Source of the DNA: Ruminococcus sp.
GTDB taxonomy: Bacteria > Bacillota > Clostridia > Oscillospirales > Ruminococcaceae
Direction: 5' to 3'
DNA length: 64,000 nucleotides
Assembly: GCA_017484095.1 (NCBI GenBank)
Contig: JAFUTU010000023.1
Coordinates: 16,458 to 80,457 of the forward strand
Shown here: one piece after another, positions 61,815 to 64,000 of the stretch
Layout: the number at the start of each line of letters is the position of its first letter
How positions within the stretch are numbered: position 1 is the stretch's first letter
Program-made: the position numbers and the translations under genes
Notes under the pieces: model-generated
Told to the model about the DNA's origin: nothing
The model's input: only the letters and a program-made list of their open reading frames with translations
Databases searched by the model: none

Positions 61815-63704
61815 ATGAAGAAAAAGCAAAAGCGAATGCTTGTCAGAATAATCATCTCAGGAGTGATGTTCATTTCTCTGATGATAGCAGGGCATATAGT
61901 TAAAATGCCGCTGTGGGTCAGCGGTCCTCTTTATCTTATATGCTATATCATCATAGGCTATGATATACTCAGAAAGGCAGCCCTTGGTATCCGCAACGGC
62001 AGAATGCTCGATGAGAACTTTCTTATGGCAGTCGCAACGATAGGCGCCGCAGCCCTTGCCATATATGATAAAAGCGGCGACCTCAGTGAAGCCGTCGCAG
62101 TAATGCTCTTCTATCAGATAGGTGAGTTCTTCCAGGGTCTCGCTGTTGGCAAAAGCAGAAAGAACATCGCCTCTCTTATGGATATCCGTCCCGACCACGC
62201 CAACATAATGCAGGACGGCAAGCTCGTGGAGACAGAGCCCGATGAGATAGAGGTCGGCACTACGATAATCGTTCAGCCCGGAGAAAAGATACCTATAGAC
62301 GGCGTAATAATCAAGGGCAACTCCGTCCTCGATACCAGCGCCCTCACAGGCGAAAGCGTCCCCAGAGAGGCTGCCGAAGGCGATGAGGTAATAAGCGGCT
62401 GTATCAATATGAGCGGTCTTATCGAAGTGAGAACGACCAAACCCTTCGGTGAGTCTACAGTATCAAAAATACTTGAGCTTGTCGAGGAATCTACAGCTAA
62501 AAAATCTCATTCCGAGAAGTTCATAACAAAATTTGCAAAGGTCTATACTCCTGCTGTCTGCGGCTCAGCACTGGCGCTCGCTGTGCTTCCTCCCCTTGTG
62601 AATATCATAACGGGCTCTGCCGCAAACTGGGCGACCTGGATATACAGAGCTCTTACCTTCCTTGTTATCAGCTGCCCCTGCGCTCTTGTCATAAGCATAC
62701 CTCTGAGCTTCTTCTCAGGTATAGGCAAGGCCAGCCGTGAGGGCATACTCATAAAAGGCTCGGTCTATCTTGAAGCCCTTGCTCAGACTAAGACCGTAGT
62801 TTTCGATAAAACAGGAACTCTGACAAAGGGCGTGTTCGAGGTCAACGCTATCCACCATAGTGACCTCGCAGACGAAAAGCTCCTTGAATATGCCGCTTAT
62901 GCCGAGTGCTCTTCTTCACACCCCATAAGCAAAAGCCTTCAGAGAGCCTACGCCAAAGAAATTGACCGCAGCCGAGTTGCCGATATAAAAGAGATCAGCG
63001 GCCACGGAGTTACAGCCGTTTTTGACGGCGATAGGGTAGCTGTAGGCAACGGCAAGCTTATGAAACAGCTCGGCGTTGAGTATATAGAGTGCCACCATAC
63101 GGGTACCGTTATCCATGTAGCTGTAAACGGTGAGTACTGCGGCCATATCGTCATAGCAGATATGCCAAAGCCTCATTCCAAGGAAGCGATCTCAAAGTTA
63201 AAACAAACAGGCGCAGATAAGATAGTAATGCTCACGGGCGACCGTGATATGGCAGCGAAGAAAGCAGCCGAAGACCTCGGCATAACCGATTATGTAAGTG
63301 AACTTTTGCCCGATGCTAAGGTCAGTGAGGTTGAGAAGCTCCTCTCTCAGAACAGAGGCGGCAACCTTGCCTTTGTCGGCGACGGTATAAACGATGCCCC
63401 CGTGCTTTCCCGTGCAGATATCGGCATAGCAATGGGCGCAATGGGCTCTGATGCCGCTATTGAGGCAGCCGATATAGTTCTTATGGACGATGACCCCCTG
63501 AAAATACCGAGAGCAATGACCATTTCAAAGAGATGTATCTCGATAGTGTATCAGAATATCGTGTTTGCGCTGGCAGTCAAGTTCGGGTGTCTGATATTGG
63601 GCGCACTCGGCATAGCGAATATGTGGCTTGCGATCTTCGCCGATGTCGGAGTAATGATCCTCGCAGTACTGAATTCAATGAGAATACTCTTTGACAAGAA
63701 ATGA
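61815..63704 (+). CDS. Zn/Cd/Pb-type P1B ATPase (ZntA/CadA-like)
   Basis: 629 aa from ATG 61815. Two extra N-terminal helices, then the actuator motif TGESVPRE, the metal-site helix VISCPCALVISIPLSFFSGIG with CPC, the phosphorylation site FDKTGTLT, the HP motif SSSHPISKSL and GDGINDAPVLSRADIGIAMG. The last helix has FADVGVMILAVLNSMR with the Asp of zinc/cadmium pumps (P1B-2 type). There is no N-terminal HMA domain; the preceding gene supplies it. The protein exports toxic divalent metals across the membrane. The ribosome site is weak, consistent with lower output than the HMA protein. Confidence 0.95.
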   Translation: MKKKQKRMLVRIIISGVMFISLMIAGHIVKMPLWVSGPLYLICYIIIGYDILRKAALGIRNGRMLDENFLMAVATIGAAALAIYDKSGDLSEAVAVMLFYQIGEFFQGLAVGKSRKNIASLMDIRPDHANIMQDGKLVETEPDEIEVGTTIIVQPGEKIPIDGVIIKGNSVLDTSALTGESVPREAAEGDEVISGCINMSGLIEVRTTKPFGESTVSKILELVEESTAKKSHSEKFITKFAKVYTPAVCGSALALAVLPPLVNIITGSAANWATWIYRALTFLVISCPCALVISIPLSFFSGIGKASREGILIKGSVYLEALAQTKTVVFDKTGTLTKGVFEVNAIHHSDLADEKLLEYAAYAECSSSHPISKSLQRAYAKEIDRSRVADIKEISGHGVTAVFDGDRVAVGNGKLMKQLGVEYIECHHTGTVIHVAVNGEYCGHIVIADMPKPHSKEAISKLKQTGADKIVMLTGDRDMAAKKAAEDLGITDYVSELLPDAKVSEVEKLLSQNRGGNLAFVGDGINDAPVLSRADIGIAMGAMGSDAAIEAADIVLMDDDPLKIPRAMTISKRCISIVYQNIVFALAVKFGCLILGALGIANMWLAIFADVGVMILAVLNSMRILFDKK

Positions 63705-63707
63705 CCC

Positions 63708-63736
63708 TTGACAAAAAACACAGCGTATGTTATAAT
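63708..63736 (+). promoter_or_regulatory. Consensus promoter of a short antisense RNA
   Basis: TTGACA at 63708-63713 and TATAAT at 63731-63736, exactly 17 bases apart: a perfect consensus promoter, three bases after the ATPase stop. No protein gene follows on this strand; a terminator stops the RNA about 100 bases later. Confidence 0.92.
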
Positions 63737-63742
63737 TTAAGC

Positions 63743-63840
63743 AGAAAAAGGAGAACGTATCGCTAGTAAGCGGTCACCTCCTGAAAAGGTTAGTTTTGAT
63801 AACCGTCCTCAGTAGCGTGTAAGGGCGGTTATCTTTTTTT
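63743..63840 (+). ncRNA. Predicted antitoxin antisense RNA of a type I toxin-antitoxin pair
   Basis: From the consensus promoter to the T-run at 63834-63840 the RNA is about 98 nt. It has no ATG with ribosome site. Its 3' end overlaps, in antisense, the last codons and 3' region of the 27-aa toxin-like gene and includes the shared terminator hairpin. This arrangement, a short constitutive RNA converging with a small hydrophobic-peptide mRNA, matches par/Fst-type and TxpA/RatA-type loci. The 5' part is similar to the 5' leader of the toxin mRNA. Confidence 0.72.
63798..63840. terminator. Shared bidirectional terminator of the toxin-antitoxin pair
   Basis: GATAACCGTCCT and AGGGCGGTTATC pair over 12 bp (one wobble) with a 12-base loop. 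The plus strand continues with seven T residues. On the minus strand it is followed by AAAACTAACC, which is weak, so the toxin mRNA may run on to overlap the whole antisense RNA. Confidence 0.85.
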
Positions 63841-63912
63841 GCAAATATCGAGTATGAGCTCAATAATGTTAGTTATAAGTAAAAGTAATGAGATTACTTC
63901 TATTACACTCAC
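63829..63912 (-). CDS. 27-aa hydrophobic type I toxin-like peptide
   Basis: GTG (first base 63912) lies seven bases behind a strong GGAAGGGGGG ribosome site at 63920-63929. The peptide reads MSVIEVISLLLLITNII then ELILDICKKR: one membrane helix with a short charged C terminus, the form of the small holin-like or Fst-like toxins of Firmicutes (M-S-x-x-E-x-x-S/L start, K-K end). The stop lies in the terminator stem. The ribosome site can be hidden in a CCCTCCG/CGGAAGGG hairpin (63923-63943). Such peptides damage the membrane when not silenced by the antisense RNA. Too small for ordinary gene finding. Confidence 0.7.
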   Translation of the reverse strand: MSVIEVISLLLLITNIIELILDICKKR

Positions 63913-63949
63913 TATGCATCCCCCCTTCCGTTAAGTCGGAGGGTAGATT

Positions 63950-63999
63950 TGACCGCCTACCGTTGTTCACGATACGTTCCCAAACCCAATAATAACATA
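63950..63999 (-). promoter_or_regulatory. 5' leader and possible promoter of the toxin mRNA
   Basis: On the minus strand this stretch reads TATGTTATTAT (possible -10), then GAACGTATCG and GCGGTCA, matching in the same order TATGTTATAAT, GAACGTATCG and GCGGTCA of the antitoxin RNA side (63726-63776). A -35 box would lie beyond the right edge of the window, so the promoter cannot be confirmed. Confidence 0.5.
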
Positions 64000-64000
64000 A

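Overview
This window looks like a chromosome segment of a fibre-degrading gut or rumen Firmicute of the Ruminococcus / Oscillospiraceae type. The evidence is a low-to-mid GC Clostridial gene style with strong AAGGAGG ribosome sites, a type III glutamine synthetase, a V/A-type ATPase operon, cellobiose phosphorylase, and secreted or lipoprotein glycosidases (GH5, GH26, GH95, GH43) with fibronectin III modules and no dockerins. This is inferred from gene content and protein style only; no database was searched. No phage, insertion sequence, CRISPR array, tRNA or rRNA was seen.

Layout. 1-6.6 kb: the 3' end of a CCA-transferase-like HD gene, a VanZ protein with a decayed tail duplication behind it, a YhfC-like membrane protein, malQ and glgP (maltodextrin use), and a PAP2 phosphatase. 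6.6-7.1 kb: a non-coding stretch with a predicted minus-strand small RNA and a strongly folded RNA-like element. 7.4-11.6 kb: aldose epimerase plus cellobiose phosphorylase, then a YegP-like protein. 11.6-14.2 kb: spoVG, divergent from a murC-lexA operon driven by two copies of one promoter. 14.2-19.1 kb: a zinc-ribbon membrane protein, a GH43 enzyme and a large secreted beta-helix protein. 19.1-20.9 kb (minus strand): an ACT-domain regulator and homoserine dehydrogenase. 21.1-30.4 kb: a nine-gene V/A-ATPase operon and a DUF308 membrane protein. 30.5-32.7 kb: glutamine synthetase III with a leader hairpin.

32.8-49.2 kb is the complete S10-spc-alpha ribosomal supercluster (rpsJ to rplQ, with secY, adk, map, a KOW protein, infA and rpoA). 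It has a 465-nt leader containing a terminator-like hairpin, and several folded intergenic segments before rplC, rplB, rpsD and rpoA that suggest internal regulation. 49.4-52.9 kb holds a zinc-ribbon PrsW-like protease, a voltage-gated-type K+ channel, a 44-aa coupled small ORF, a GNAT acetyltransferase, a repeat patch and a small acidic protein. 52.9-58.8 kb is a glycosidase island: GH95 and GH26 lipoprotein on the minus strand, divergent from a secreted FN3-FN3-GH5 enzyme. 58.8-60.6 kb is a two-gene ABC exporter.

The right end is the most interesting part. An unusual ArsR-AraC fusion regulator faces a split HMA chaperone / P1B ATPase operon whose promoter is preceded by two perfect inverted repeats. 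At 63.7-64.0 kb lies what reads as a type I toxin-antitoxin locus: a 27-aa hydrophobic peptide gene on the minus strand converges on a ~98-nt antisense RNA over a shared bidirectional terminator, with the two 5' leaders forming an inverted repeat.
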